Notes: a model not told the origin generated them from the sequence alone. DNA of 64,000 bases from UBA2330 sp035443185 (GCA_035443185.1 DAORRV010000008.1:6043-70042); one strand, 5' to 3'; counted from the stretch's first letter, positions 44,929 through 54,600 are shown. Program-made: numbers and translations.

Positions 44929-46521
44929 TTATTGTTTTAACTTTGCTAACTTGATCGATTCTTCAAATAATGAAACTCCTTTTAAGAATTGTTCATCATT
45001 CTCAAGCCATACAATATATATTCCGTTATTTCCCCACAGATCTCTTGCTATCTGCGATTTTATTGAAGTTTTTATAAATTCTAAATCCTTATTATATTCA
45101 TCCTGATTAAATGTTACATCTTTTTCTGTAGCCATATTTTTAAGGTCAGTCAGCATTACTTCATCTACTATAAATCCGTTTTTAAATTCATCAGCTGTTT
45201 TATATTTTGATTCTATATTGCTTCTGTTTGCACCCATATATCTCTCAGTGAAAATATAAAATAAATTTAATCTTCTCAGTTGTACAGAATAATCTGTCAG
45301 AGTATCAAGCTTAATTATATAATCAGGAGTTATTCCACCTCCGCCGAATACTTTTCTACCGCCAAAAGTAGTATATTCAGGTCTTGCTGAATCCTGAATG
45401 TCATTCGAATGTTCAATGTTATCACCTTCCACATCTGCGTTTGCAGTTTCTTTATAATTGCTTCCATCATAACTTTTTTGTATCAGTCTTCCTGAAGGCG
45501 TATAATATCTTGCTGTAGTAACTCTGAAAGCTGAACCATCAGGCAGATCGAATTGTCTCTGCACAAGACCTTTCCCAAAAGTAGTTTCACCAACAATTAA
45601 TCCTCTGTCCCAATCCTGAACTGCACCGGAAACAATCTCACTGGCAGATGCAGAACCTCCATTAACTAATACGACCAAAGGAATATCATTATACTTTCCG
45701 CCTTCTGATACATATTCTTCATTAAAATCCTTTATCCTGCTTTTTGTATAAACTATTTTATTACCTGCAGGAATAAATTCACTTGCCATTTTAAAAGCCT
45801 GATCTAGATATCCGCCCGGATCTCCTCTAAGATCGAGTACTACTTTTTTCATACCCTGATTTTTAAGATCACCCATTGCTTTCATGAATTCATCATATGT
45901 CGTTGCGGAAAACCTTGATACTTTTACATAACCAACTTCATCATCATACATAAATGATGCATCGACACTATAAATTGGAATTTTATCTCTGGTTATCTCA
46001 AACTCCAGCTGATCCGGTAATCCGGCTCTTACTATTGTTACATTTACTTTTGTACCTTTTGGTCCTTTAAGTTTCTTAGGCACATCTTCCCTGGAAATTT
46101 CGACGCTGCTAATTCCGTCAATTTTTACGATCTTATCACCTGCCTGAATTCCAAGCTTCTCAGATGGACCGCCGCTGATTGGAGATACAATAGTAAGAGT
46201 ATCGTTAACAATATCAAACTCAACTCCAATTCCCTCAAAACTTCCCTGGAAATCTTCGTTAACTCTTTTTAGCTGATCGGCTGAAATATAAACAGAATGC
46301 GGATCTAGACTTTCAAGCATTCCTTTAATTGCATCTTCTGTTAGTTTTTGTGAATCGACATCATCTACATAATATCTTGATGTTACTTCCAGCGCATCAT
46401 TGAATTTCTTGACCTGCGAAGAAATTTTATCATCAGAAACAGCATCCTGAATTTTCATCCCTACAAAAATACCAAGTGCTATCAGTATTATTGAAATGGG
46501 TAAAATTAATTTTTTACTCAT
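44929..46521 (-). CDS. S41 C-terminal processing peptidase
   Basis: The 530-residue protein has an N-terminal signal or anchor helix, a helical stretch, and a PDZ domain at about residues 80-165 with GIGVEFDIVNDTLTI and GDKIVKIDGI. The S41 catalytic domain has the nucleophile Ser in NGGSASASEI and the general-base Lys in GETTFGKGLVQ. It is of the CtpA/Tsp class that trims periplasmic or envelope proteins. The C-terminal region of about 150 residues is family-typical in the Bacteroidota. It is first in an operon with the DUF3108 pair. Confidence 0.94.
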   Translation of the reverse strand: MSKKLILPISIILIALGIFVGMKIQDAVSDDKISSQVKKFNDALEVTSRYYVDDVDSQKLTEDAIKGMLESLDPHSVYISADQLKRVNEDFQGSFEGIGVEFDIVNDTLTIVSPISGGPSEKLGIQAGDKIVKIDGISSVEISREDVPKKLKGPKGTKVNVTIVRAGLPDQLEFEITRDKIPIYSVDASFMYDDEVGYVKVSRFSATTYDEFMKAMGDLKNQGMKKVVLDLRGDPGGYLDQAFKMASEFIPAGNKIVYTKSRIKDFNEEYVSEGGKYNDIPLVVLVNGGSASASEIVSGAVQDWDRGLIVGETTFGKGLVQRQFDLPDGSAFRVTTARYYTPSGRLIQKSYDGSNYKETANADVEGDNIEHSNDIQDSARPEYTTFGGRKVFGGGGITPDYIIKLDTLTDYSVQLRRLNLFYIFTERYMGANRSNIESKYKTADEFKNGFIVDEVMLTDLKNMATEKDVTFNQDEYNKDLEFIKTSIKSQIARDLWGNNGIYIVWLENDEQFLKGVSLFEESIKLAKLKQ

Positions 46522-47087
46522 AGTTTAAAATAGAAATTATTTTGATTAATTTAAAAATGATTTTAAATTGATTTGAATTATTTGAAAGTTCTTAATAAAA
46601 ATACATTATTAAGATATTATAAGAAATACTATTGAATGGTTTATTGTTCCTTATAAATCGAAATTTAATAATATGTATTATTAAGTTTTCAAATGTATTA
46701 CGTCAGCTTAGCTCATTAAGTTAAAATTAATTTTTTTTATTTTTATTAACAAAGATGGATGATTATATTATTTTGAAATTAATTTTCACTTTATATAAGA
46801 ATAATATTTTCAAAACCAATTTACTTTTAACTAAACTTTTGATGAATTTTAATATTTTTTTTAATTTGAAAAGATGATTGGTATTTTTATCTAAACTGAT
46901 ATTTTCCATTAATTTAAAATTTGGCACTTACATTTATTCAATTCTAAATAGAAATTATTAAAAATTTAAAAAATAAAACATTCTCATTTAATTGAGAAAA
47001 CAATAAATATTTATTTTTATAAGTAGGAATTTCGCTGAAACTTTAATACCAATATAGCACTTTTATCTAAAATCAATTAATTTTGTA

Positions 47088-47116
47088 TTGACTTATCGGA
47101 ATAAAATAATCATTAT
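47088..47116 (+). promoter_or_regulatory. Possible promoter for PorV-family gene
   Basis: TTGACT, 17 bases, then CATTAT, 80 bases before ATG 47196. It would give a leader containing the tiny ORF at 47144. Confidence 0.35.
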
Positions 47117-47143
47117 TACAAAAAAATTTTTATCCGGAGGATA

Positions 47144-47176
47144 ATGAAAATTAGTTTACTGTATTTAACAATTTAA
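47144..47176 (+). CDS. Candidate 10-codon leader ORF
   Basis: ATG-initiated MKISLLYLTI and a stop lie 19 bases before the PorV-family gene. GGAGG lies just three bases before the ATG, which is short for a ribosome site. It is also part of a 6-bp hairpin TTATCC-GGA-GGATAA. It may be a leader peptide or chance. Confidence 0.25.
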   Translation: MKISLLYLTI

Positions 47177-47195
47177 AAGTAAACAAACCCAATTT

Positions 47196-48224
47196 ATGAA
47201 TAATCTAATGTCAAAAACTATTTTTATAGTTTTGCTTTCTGTTATCCTTTTTCAAGATGGATTTTCTCAAGGAAGTGGTAATAAGTATGCAGGAGAATGG
47301 CTCCAAATCGGAGTTGGTGGTAGACCTAAAGGAATGGGAGGAGCATATGTTGCTCTCGTAGATGATGTAACTTCAGGCTACTGGAATCCCGGCGGACTTG
47401 CAAAGATAAATTACCCGCAGTTTTCTCTTATGCATGATGCTCAATTCGGTAATCTTGTTAATTATGATTATGGTTCAGTTGGAATTCCATTTGGTGCAAG
47501 CTCATCACTTGGATTTTCTATAATCAGAATGGGAATTGATGATATTCAGGATACCCGAAATGCTTTGATCGACCTGAATGGGAACGGCACTCTTGATCCA
47601 GGAGAAAGAATTGATGAATCAAGAATTTCCTATTTCAATACCTCAGATTATGCCTTTTACCTCACTTATTCAAAAGTTTCAAATGAACAATTATCCTACG
47701 GTGCAAATTTCAAAGTATTGAGAAGAAATCTTGGAGATCAGGGAGCCTGGGGACTTGGATTTGATGTTGGTGTAAAATACAGCCCCTTTAATAATTTTTT
47801 CCTCGGTGCTAATTTAATGGATATTACCACTACTTATCTATCATGGTCCACAGGTAAAAATGAAGTAATAACACCAACTGCAAAAATCGGAACAGCTTAT
47901 CAGGTTGAAGTTTTTAAAGGCACACTTACTCCTGTTGTTGATTTTGACCTTAGATTTGAGAACAGACAGGCAAGTGCTAATGCATATATTGGACCAATGA
48001 GTCTTGACATTCACGCGGGTATTGAATATGCTTTTAAAGATGTTGTAGCAATCAGAACTGGTGTAAATGATCTAGGAAATCTTACACTTGGAGCAGGCGT
48101 AAAATTACCAAAGATCAACATTGATTATTCATTTGCAAAATTTGACGGACTTGAAGAATTAGGTAACTCACATATAGTTTCACTTGTGTTTACTCTTGAA
48201 GAAGAAAAATTTCAGAGAAAATAA
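47196..48224 (+). CDS. PorV/PorQ family outer-membrane protein
   Basis: The 342-residue protein has a signal peptide ending at QDGFSQ. The mature N-terminus resembles PorV: AGEWLQIGVGGRPKGMGGAY with ALVDDVTSGYWNPGGLAKI. A barrel with amphipathic strands follows, ending in SLVFTLEEEKFQRK. This family includes type IX accessory proteins and uncharacterised barrels. It is not near porU, and its cargo or role is unknown. ATG 47208 is an alternative start. Confidence 0.88.
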   Translation: MNNLMSKTIFIVLLSVILFQDGFSQGSGNKYAGEWLQIGVGGRPKGMGGAYVALVDDVTSGYWNPGGLAKINYPQFSLMHDAQFGNLVNYDYGSVGIPFGASSSLGFSIIRMGIDDIQDTRNALIDLNGNGTLDPGERIDESRISYFNTSDYAFYLTYSKVSNEQLSYGANFKVLRRNLGDQGAWGLGFDVGVKYSPFNNFFLGANLMDITTTYLSWSTGKNEVITPTAKIGTAYQVEVFKGTLTPVVDFDLRFENRQASANAYIGPMSLDIHAGIEYAFKDVVAIRTGVNDLGNLTLGAGVKLPKINIDYSFAKFDGLEELGNSHIVSLVFTLEEEKFQRK

Positions 48225-48245
48225 ATTATAGAGTTTAGTTTATAT

Positions 48246-48282
48246 AAACCTTGTTAATTTAATTTAGCAAGGTTTTTTTTTT
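48246..48282 (+). terminator. Intrinsic terminator after PorV-family gene
   Basis: AAACCTTG pairs with CAAGGTTT, with a partial inner TTAA/TTAA-like extension, and a run of nine T follows. It lies 21 bases past the stop. Confidence 0.87.
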
Positions 48283-48298
48283 ATTCAATAAATAAATT

Positions 48299-49237
48299 AT
48301 GAAACAATTCGGAATATCAGTTCATGGAGGAGCAGGTACTATTTTGAAATCACTTATGACTCCTGAAAAAGAATCTTCATACAGAAATTCAATCAGTGAA
48401 TCAATCCGTCAGGGAAGCTACATACTACGTTCCGGTGGTTCGTCTATCGATGCCGTAATAAAAGCAATTACTATACTCGAAGATGATCCAAACTTCAACG
48501 CAGGCAAGGGATCTGTTTTTACAAATGAAGGCAAGCACAGCATGGATGCTTCCATTATGAATGGAAATGATCTTTCAGCCGGAAGTGTTGCTTCAATTTG
48601 CGGAGTACGAAACCCGATACTTCTTGCAAAAGCTGTATTGGATGATAAAGATCTTGTATTAATTAACGGTAATGGTGCTATAGAATTTGCCAAAGAAAAA
48701 GGATTGAAGTTTGAAGATGATGAATATTTTTACAACCAGCACAGATATGATCAGTATCTAAAAGCATTAAAAAAAGGTAAGGCACAGCTCGATCATACAG
48801 AGGATGAGATCACAGATAAAAAGTTCGGAACTGTTGGAGCTGTTGCACTTGATACAAACGGGAATCTGGCTGCAGCTACTTCTACCGGAGGAATGACCAA
48901 TGTTAAATTTGGCAGAATCGGTGATAGTCCAGTTATTGGTGCCGGTACATATGCTAACAATAATACTTGTGCTGTTTCATGTACAGGTGACGGCGAATTT
49001 TTTTTAAGAAGTGTCACAGCTTTTGATGTATCTGCTGTCATGGAATACAAGTTACTCACATTGAAAGAAGCCTGTAAAGAAGTCGTTCACAAGAAGTTGA
49101 TCTCAATAGGCGGTGAAGGCGGTTTGATTGCTATTGATAAAGATTGTAATATAGAAATGGTTTTCAATTCTAAAGGAATGTACAGGGGTTTTTGTAAAAA
49201 TGACGGAGAATTAGTTGTCAAAATTTATAATGACTGA
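48299..49237 (+). CDS. Isoaspartyl peptidase / L-asparaginase
   Basis: The 312-residue Ntn-hydrolase opens with ISVHGGAG. The nucleophile Thr, exposed by self-cleavage, is in KFGTVGAVALD. Substrate-binding residues lie in TSTGGMTNVKFGRIGDSPVIGAG (quoted here as TSTGGMTNVKFGRIGD). Such enzymes cleave beta-aspartyl dipeptides, including the beta-Asp-Arg released from cyanophycin. The opposing strand carries cyanophycin synthetase and cyanophycinase right next to it, so it likely completes cyanophycin breakdown (inference from neighbourhood). Confidence 0.93.
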   Translation: MKQFGISVHGGAGTILKSLMTPEKESSYRNSISESIRQGSYILRSGGSSIDAVIKAITILEDDPNFNAGKGSVFTNEGKHSMDASIMNGNDLSAGSVASICGVRNPILLAKAVLDDKDLVLINGNGAIEFAKEKGLKFEDDEYFYNQHRYDQYLKALKKGKAQLDHTEDEITDKKFGTVGAVALDTNGNLAAATSTGGMTNVKFGRIGDSPVIGAGTYANNNTCAVSCTGDGEFFLRSVTAFDVSAVMEYKLLTLKEACKEVVHKKLISIGGEGGLIAIDKDCNIEMVFNSKGMYRGFCKNDGELVVKIYND

Positions 49238-49281
49238 TTATTTAATTTAAAAATCACTTTTATATTTATCAATTTTATATA

Positions 49282-49318
49282 AATGATAATTTTATTTTTT
49301 TAATATTAAATTATCATT
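49282..49318. terminator. Hairpin between convergent genes
   Basis: AATGATAATTT pairs with AAATTATCATT (11 bp plus one more pair) around a T-rich loop. It lies midway between the converging isoaspartyl peptidase and cyanophycin synthetase genes and could serve both. Confidence 0.5.
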
Positions 49319-49401
49319 CACAAAAAATTTAATAATTTCTAAAAAAACTTCTTTACTCCTTCTTCTAATTCAAAAAAGCAATTACTTTAATATTTATTTT
49401 C

Positions 49402-52077
49402 TCAAGTTTCCTCATTCATATTTGGAATATCACTTTGCTCAATCTTAATCTGATTCAGCTTATCCCTAAATTCATTTACTATCATTATTGCTCTTGGGAT
49501 ATTATCCGGAAGTAAAACTAACAGATCATTTTTCTTTGCTTTCTTTAATGCAAAATTTAATGCTTCTACTTCATTAGTAATTACCTTTACCGGTAAATCA
49601 GGTTTTTCACTTTTAATTCCATCCAATACAATTTTGTTTACCTCCCCTTCATTTCTTCCTCTTAAACTTTCATCTTCTCTGATTATAATACTGTTAAACA
49701 TTTTAGCTGCTGTTTTACCCATATTAAAAATATCTTCATCCCTTCTGTCACCTGTTCCACCAATTACACCAGTTTTATTTTTATTCGAAAGTTTTTCTAC
49801 AAATTTAGATAAGGCTTCCATACCTGCAGGATTGTGAGCAAAATCTATGAGTACAGTGAAGTTTCCAACTTCAATCAGATTCAGTCTTCCCGGAGTCTGA
49901 GTCACTGAAGGCACAAATGAACTTAATCCGAATTTAATATCCTCTATACTTACACCATGTAGTATATAACTTGCAAGAGTTGCTGCAAGTACATTCTGAA
50001 TCATGAAGGCTGCCTTTCCCTCAAATGTTAATGGGATATTTAAAACTTTCTCAACTCTTAATTTCCAGTGACCTTTCAAAAGAGTAATAAAATTATTTTC
50101 ATAAACACATGCAATCCCGCCTTTATTTGTATGAGCTTTTACTGCTTCATTATTTTCATCCATACTGAATAAAGCAACGTGACATTCAAGTCTGTCTCTC
50201 ATATTTAGAACAAGCTTATCATCTGCATTCAATACTGCATAGCCTGTTGGGAATACATTTTCCGCTACAATAGCTTTTACTCTCGACATGTCTTCCAAGG
50301 AATCAATATCCTTTAATCCAAGATGATCTGCGGTAACATTCAATACAATTCCAATTTCACATCCATCATATCCTAAACCAGCCCTAAGCAATCCTCCTCT
50401 TGCAGTTTCTAAAACAGCTATATCAACTGTCGGATCTCTTAAAACCATTTGAGCAGATACAGGACCTGTATTATCTCCTGCCTGTATTAATCTGTTTCCA
50501 ATATAAACACCTTCAGTTGTAGTAAATCCTACTGTCTTTCCCACATTCTTTAAAATATGCGAGATAAGTCTTGTAGTAGTTGTCTTTCCGTTTGTACCTG
50601 TTACTGCAATTATCGGTATTCTGAATTTTTCACCTGCCGGAAAAAGCATATTCACTACCGGCTCAGCTACGTTTCTTGCAAGTCCTTCAGATGGAGCAAG
50701 ATGCATCCGGAATCCGGGGGCTGCATTTACTTCTACAATTCCTCCTCCGTTTTCAATTATAGGAGTTGTAATGTCCGGCGCAACTACATCAATACCTGCA
50801 ATGTCAAGTCCTATAATCTTTGCAATTCTTTCAAACAAAAAAATATTATCCGGATGTACTTCGTCGGTTCTGTCAATTGCTGTTCCGCCTGTAGATATGT
50901 TTGCAGTCGATTTCAAAAAACAGATCTCACCTTTTTTCAAAATCGTATCCGGATTCATCCCTTTTAATTCAAGCATCCTTAGAGTCATGTTATCTATCTT
51001 GATCTGAGTCAATATCTTTTCGTGACCATATCCTCTTCTTGGATCTTTGTTTACAATTTCAATTAATTCTCTTATACTTTGTTTTCCGTCACCAGTTACT
51101 GATGCAGGTGTTCTTTCAGCAACTGCAATTAATTTATTATTAATGACTAAAGCCCTGAAATCATTTCCTGAAAGTGATTTTTCAATTATAACTGATCTGG
51201 AATATTTCTGAGCAGAGTGAAAAGCTTTGACTGCATCGTACATGGAATTAATATTTGCTGATATACCCTTTCCGTGATTTGAATCCAGTGGCTTAACTGC
51301 AACAGGAAAGCCTATCGACTCTACAGCGTCATGTACATCAGCTTCGTCATAAATCTTAAAACCTTTTGGAACGGGAATTCCCATACTCTCTAAAAGTTTT
51401 TTTGATAAGCTCTTATCACTTGCAATGTCAGTAGCTATAAATCCTGTCTTACATGAAACTGTTGCCTGAATAATTTTTTGATAAACTCCATAACCAAGTT
51501 GAACCAGCGACTGGTCATTAAGTCTGATATGCGGTATTCCTCTTTGTTCAGCTTCCTCAATTATAGATCCGGTACTTGGTCCAAACCTTACGTCTTCACG
51601 GATTTCACGCAGCAACTGAATATTATTAGCAAGCATTTTTTTAAGATCATCCATTGGTACATCTCCTGCAATGGCAAGAAATAAATCTACCGATTTAGCC
51701 GCAGTATATAATCCGGCTTTCTCTTCAAGATAACTGAATACAACACTATAAACTCCGGGTGTCTTTGTTTCTCTCGTCCTTCCGAAACCTGTATCCATCC
51801 CGGCCAGCGTCTGCATCTCAAGTGCTATATGTTCTATAATATGTCCGGCCCATGTACCTTCATCTACTCTCTGAAGAAATCCTCCGTCATATCCATAACT
51901 ACAGGTATGTGACTGAAGACTTGGTATTAATTCTTTTAATCTTGTTGGGAAATTTTTAATTTTATCTGAAGGCTTTTCTTCATAATCTTCAATATCTAAT
52001 TTCATTACTATTAGTTTTTTCCATCTGTTACTCCAGTAATTTGCTCCGCGTAATGCTTTAACCTCAAGTATTTTCAT
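49402..52077 (-). CDS. cphA: Cyanophycin synthetase
   Basis: CphA builds the Asp-Arg storage polymer cyanophycin using ATP. The 891-residue protein has the usual three parts. The N-terminal domain starts MKILEVKALRGANYWS and has GTWAGHIIEHIALEMQ. The ATP-grasp domain follows (about residues 215-475; PVAVKPLDSNHGKGIS, ENGGGIVEVNAAPGFRMH). The Mur-ligase-like domain has the P-loop VTGTNGKTTTTRLI and DFAHNPAGM. Length matches CphA1. It follows the cyanophycinase on the same strand. Confidence 0.96.
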   Translation of the reverse strand: MKILEVKALRGANYWSNRWKKLIVMKLDIEDYEEKPSDKIKNFPTRLKELIPSLQSHTCSYGYDGGFLQRVDEGTWAGHIIEHIALEMQTLAGMDTGFGRTRETKTPGVYSVVFSYLEEKAGLYTAAKSVDLFLAIAGDVPMDDLKKMLANNIQLLREIREDVRFGPSTGSIIEEAEQRGIPHIRLNDQSLVQLGYGVYQKIIQATVSCKTGFIATDIASDKSLSKKLLESMGIPVPKGFKIYDEADVHDAVESIGFPVAVKPLDSNHGKGISANINSMYDAVKAFHSAQKYSRSVIIEKSLSGNDFRALVINNKLIAVAERTPASVTGDGKQSIRELIEIVNKDPRRGYGHEKILTQIKIDNMTLRMLELKGMNPDTILKKGEICFLKSTANISTGGTAIDRTDEVHPDNIFLFERIAKIIGLDIAGIDVVAPDITTPIIENGGGIVEVNAAPGFRMHLAPSEGLARNVAEPVVNMLFPAGEKFRIPIIAVTGTNGKTTTTRLISHILKNVGKTVGFTTTEGVYIGNRLIQAGDNTGPVSAQMVLRDPTVDIAVLETARGGLLRAGLGYDGCEIGIVLNVTADHLGLKDIDSLEDMSRVKAIVAENVFPTGYAVLNADDKLVLNMRDRLECHVALFSMDENNEAVKAHTNKGGIACVYENNFITLLKGHWKLRVEKVLNIPLTFEGKAAFMIQNVLAATLASYILHGVSIEDIKFGLSSFVPSVTQTPGRLNLIEVGNFTVLIDFAHNPAGMEALSKFVEKLSNKNKTGVIGGTGDRRDEDIFNMGKTAAKMFNSIIIREDESLRGRNEGEVNKIVLDGIKSEKPDLPVKVITNEVEALNFALKKAKKNDLLVLLPDNIPRAIMIVNEFRDKLNQIKIEQSDIPNMNEET

Positions 52078-52159
52078 ATATTATTAAATTAAAGAAAAAA
52101 AGAAAAGAATTTGCTTATTTATAACTAACAGAAATTTGAATCAGGAAGAAAATGATTTT

Positions 52160-53002
52160 TCAGATCTGAAGGTAATCGCCTACCATCTCTATCGGCTTCC
52201 TGTTATTCAGGTCATACCGAACTCCCCTGCTTAGAATGTGAATATTTAGTCCTACTACAGAAAATGGTTCCGATTCTTCTACATCTGCAATTGTATTATA
52301 ACTTATATTTGATCCGTCTATGATCGTTACTGTTCCTGACCCAAGAATTTCAAGTATCCCATCCTTCCTAATATGTACTGCAGTATTTTCATCTATACCA
52401 ATTCCCAGATTAGTTGGATTATAAGATACTGCTGTGATTAGCCTGTTTATTCTGCCTCTTTGAGTAAAATGCTGATCGATAATTATATTTTGAAGTATGC
52501 CTAATCCGGGGCAAAGTCTTATGGAATCCTTTAGCGGCTGAACTGTCGGTTCACCTCTTACTATCATCGTTGAACTAAATCCGGCTGCCCCGGCGCTCGA
52601 ACCTCCAATTACAGTTCCGTTCTTAATCCGGATCTTTAACTCTGATAAAAATTTTGTGCCTCCGAGTATAGAACTCAATCTAAGCTGATCACCACCGGTT
52701 AAAAAAACACCTGTAATTGAGTCAAGAACTTCTTCGACATTCAGATTTAAAAATTCTTTACTTGAATTGGCTTCAAGCACACTTACTTTTTTTACACCAA
52801 TCTTTTCAAATATACTTTTGTAAAGTGTTGCTGTAGCAATTGGAAAATCAGAAGGTACAGGTATTACCAGGATTGATGCTGATTTTCCACCGGACATTTC
52901 TACAAATTTTCTTAATATATATCTTTCATTAAGTTTATCTTCAGCCCCACCAATAATTAAAACTTCACTACCGATTTCCTCTTTATAATATAAATTATCC
53001 AA
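52160..53002 (-). CDS. cphB: Cyanophycinase
   Basis: The 280-residue S51-family serine exopeptidase releases beta-Asp-Arg from cyanophycin. The GGSSAGAAGFS motif contains the nucleophile; FLTGGDQLRL and IDQHFTQRGRINRLI are also characteristic, as is the IGIDENTAVHI stretch. The start is TTG (53002). It lies 82 bases upstream of cphA, in the usual cphB-cphA order. Confidence 0.95.
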   Translation of the reverse strand: MDNLYYKEEIGSEVLIIGGAEDKLNERYILRKFVEMSGGKSASILVIPVPSDFPIATATLYKSIFEKIGVKKVSVLEANSSKEFLNLNVEEVLDSITGVFLTGGDQLRLSSILGGTKFLSELKIRIKNGTVIGGSSAGAAGFSSTMIVRGEPTVQPLKDSIRLCPGLGILQNIIIDQHFTQRGRINRLITAVSYNPTNLGIGIDENTAVHIRKDGILEILGSGTVTIIDGSNISYNTIADVEESEPFSVVGLNIHILSRGVRYDLNNRKPIEMVGDYLQI

Positions 53003-53064
53003 ATATAAGAATTGATTATTTATTAAAATTAAAAAAACTATTTCGAATCTACGATCAAACTTTT

Positions 53065-53952
53065 TTACAACTCTGCCATTTCTTCAAGATTAAAAAAATC
53101 TCCGTATTTAGTGACTGACAGATCTTTAAGTGCAATTCCTGCCTGCTCAGTCGTTGGAGGAATTCCGTGCCACTTATAATTATCTTCCATAAAGGAAACA
53201 CCCTTCCCCATAAGAGTCTCAGCTATAATTACAGTCGGTTTTCCTTTCATGCTTTTTGCTTTGTCAATAGTCTCAAGGATCTCAGACATATTATGTCCGT
53301 CAAGATGAAGAACATTCCAACCGAATGCAATGAATTTGTCCGCGAGCGGCTCAAGCTTCAATACTTTCTCAGTTCTTTCATCGATCTGACAATGATTTCT
53401 GTCCACTATCATAGTCAGATTATCTACATTATGGTGTGCAGCTGTCATAACGGCTTCCCATATCTGACCTTCCTGAAGCTCACCATCTCCATTGATACAA
53501 TAAACATGATTTGGTTTTCCATCCAGTCTCAACCCGAGTGCCATTCCAACTGCAACTGAAAGTCCCTGTCCGAGTGAACCTGAAGCTATCTCTACACCCG
53601 GAGCTCCATGTCCTTTCGGAGCTGCAGGATGTCCCTGAAGTCTTCCGTTGATCCTTCTCAATGTTTTCATTTCTTCCAAAGGAAAGAATCCCCTTCTTGC
53701 TAAAGTAGCGTACCAAACTGGTGCGATATGTCCGATTGATACAAAGAAATAATCTCTTTCTTCCATCGATATATCACTGTTGTTTATATTAAGTTTATTA
53801 AAATATAATGCTGTAAAAATGTCTGCCATTCCGAGCGGTCCGCCAGAATGACCCGTCTGCGAAATTACCAGCATGTTAATAATATCTCTTCTGATCTGTC
53901 TCGCCATTTCATCAAGTTCTTCAATAGTATTTAGTGCAGGGTTAGTACTCAT
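53065..53952 (-). CDS. Transketolase, N-terminal subunit
   Basis: The 295-residue thiamine-diphosphate-binding half of a split transketolase has SQTGHSGGPLGMADI, GHPAAPKGHGAPGVEIASGS (given in part as GHPAAPKGHGAPGVE), the GDGELQEGQIWEA metal motif and IIAETLMGKGVSFME. Split transketolases need a separate C-terminal subunit, usually the next gene; here the next gene is cphB. The partner must be elsewhere or is missing. Confidence 0.94.
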   Translation of the reverse strand: MSTNPALNTIEELDEMARQIRRDIINMLVISQTGHSGGPLGMADIFTALYFNKLNINNSDISMEERDYFFVSIGHIAPVWYATLARRGFFPLEEMKTLRRINGRLQGHPAAPKGHGAPGVEIASGSLGQGLSVAVGMALGLRLDGKPNHVYCINGDGELQEGQIWEAVMTAAHHNVDNLTMIVDRNHCQIDERTEKVLKLEPLADKFIAFGWNVLHLDGHNMSEILETIDKAKSMKGKPTVIIAETLMGKGVSFMEDNYKWHGIPPTTEQAGIALKDLSVTKYGDFFNLEEMAEL

Positions 53953-53979
53953 TTTAATATATTTTTTTAATTAATAGAT

Positions 53980-54594
53980 TTATTTTATGAACCACCATTC
54001 TCTCAATGGTTTTATATGTTTTAAAATTATTACTGTGCATACAGAAATTACCAGTATCAAACAGAAAGCCTGTTCATTATATCCAGTTAATAAAGGATTT
54101 ATAAAATTTAAAATAAATCCAGGGAAGATAATAAATGCAAGTGGTAATATAAGTAAAGCAATTACTGTACTTACATTAACATTTTTTACAAAAACTTCTG
54201 CCAAGAAATATGCAGCAAGCCATATCAAAACGATCAAGAAATCTACAGCAATAAAAACTCCTGCTGCAGTTGATAATCCCCTGCCTCCTTTGAATTTCAG
54301 CCATATGGAAAAATTATGTCCGGCTACCAGCAGTGTCAACGGGATAATCATTTCCTCTCTGTTCAATTCACTGTACATTATAAGAAACAAAGATGGAAGC
54401 AATCCTTTTAAAAGATCCACAAGCAGGACTATTACCCCGTCAGATTTTGACTGAGTAACATCAAGTGTGTTTCTTGCGCCAATGTTTCCAGAACCCTCTT
54501 CTGTTAAATTTTTTTTATACTTTAGTTTGACTAAAATATAAGCGGTTGGTATAGAACCAATCAGATAAAAAACCAGGCAGTATATATAAAACAA
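53980..54594 (-). CDS. plsY: Glycerol-3-phosphate acyltransferase PlsY
   Basis: PlsY acylates glycerol-3-phosphate with acyl phosphate, the first step of phospholipid synthesis. The 204-residue membrane protein has its three active-site loops: GSIPTAYI, GSGNIGARNTLDVT and AGHNFSIWLKFKGGRGLSTA. About five to six membrane helices are present. The start is TTG 54594, six bases after the DUF1460 gene. PlsX is not in the window. Confidence 0.95.
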   Translation of the reverse strand: MFYIYCLVFYLIGSIPTAYILVKLKYKKNLTEEGSGNIGARNTLDVTQSKSDGVIVLLVDLLKGLLPSLFLIMYSELNREEMIIPLTLLVAGHNFSIWLKFKGGRGLSTAAGVFIAVDFLIVLIWLAAYFLAEVFVKNVNVSTVIALLILPLAFIIFPGFILNFINPLLTGYNEQAFCLILVISVCTVIILKHIKPLREWWFIK

Positions 54595-54600
54595 CTTCTT

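Larger units (their letters stand above)
46522..47195. other. 674-base intergenic region
   Basis: The longest gene-free stretch in the window, extremely AT-rich, lies between divergent genes. I find no RNA gene or long ORF in it. Its right end holds a possible promoter (47088-47116) and a short hairpin with a tiny ORF (47131-47176). Two copies of the octamer TTGGTATT (46878, and 47045 on the other strand) occur here. Confidence 0.6.

Noticed and set aside
46522..47087. tRNA or small RNA gene in the long intergenic region
   Set aside because: No GC-rich arms, no cloverleaf and no TTC-type loop; sequence is nearly all A and T.
53987..54454. 155-codon open frame antisense to plsY
   Set aside because: PlsY motifs on the other strand are unambiguous; the antisense frame is low-complexity Lys/Thr/Ile-rich.
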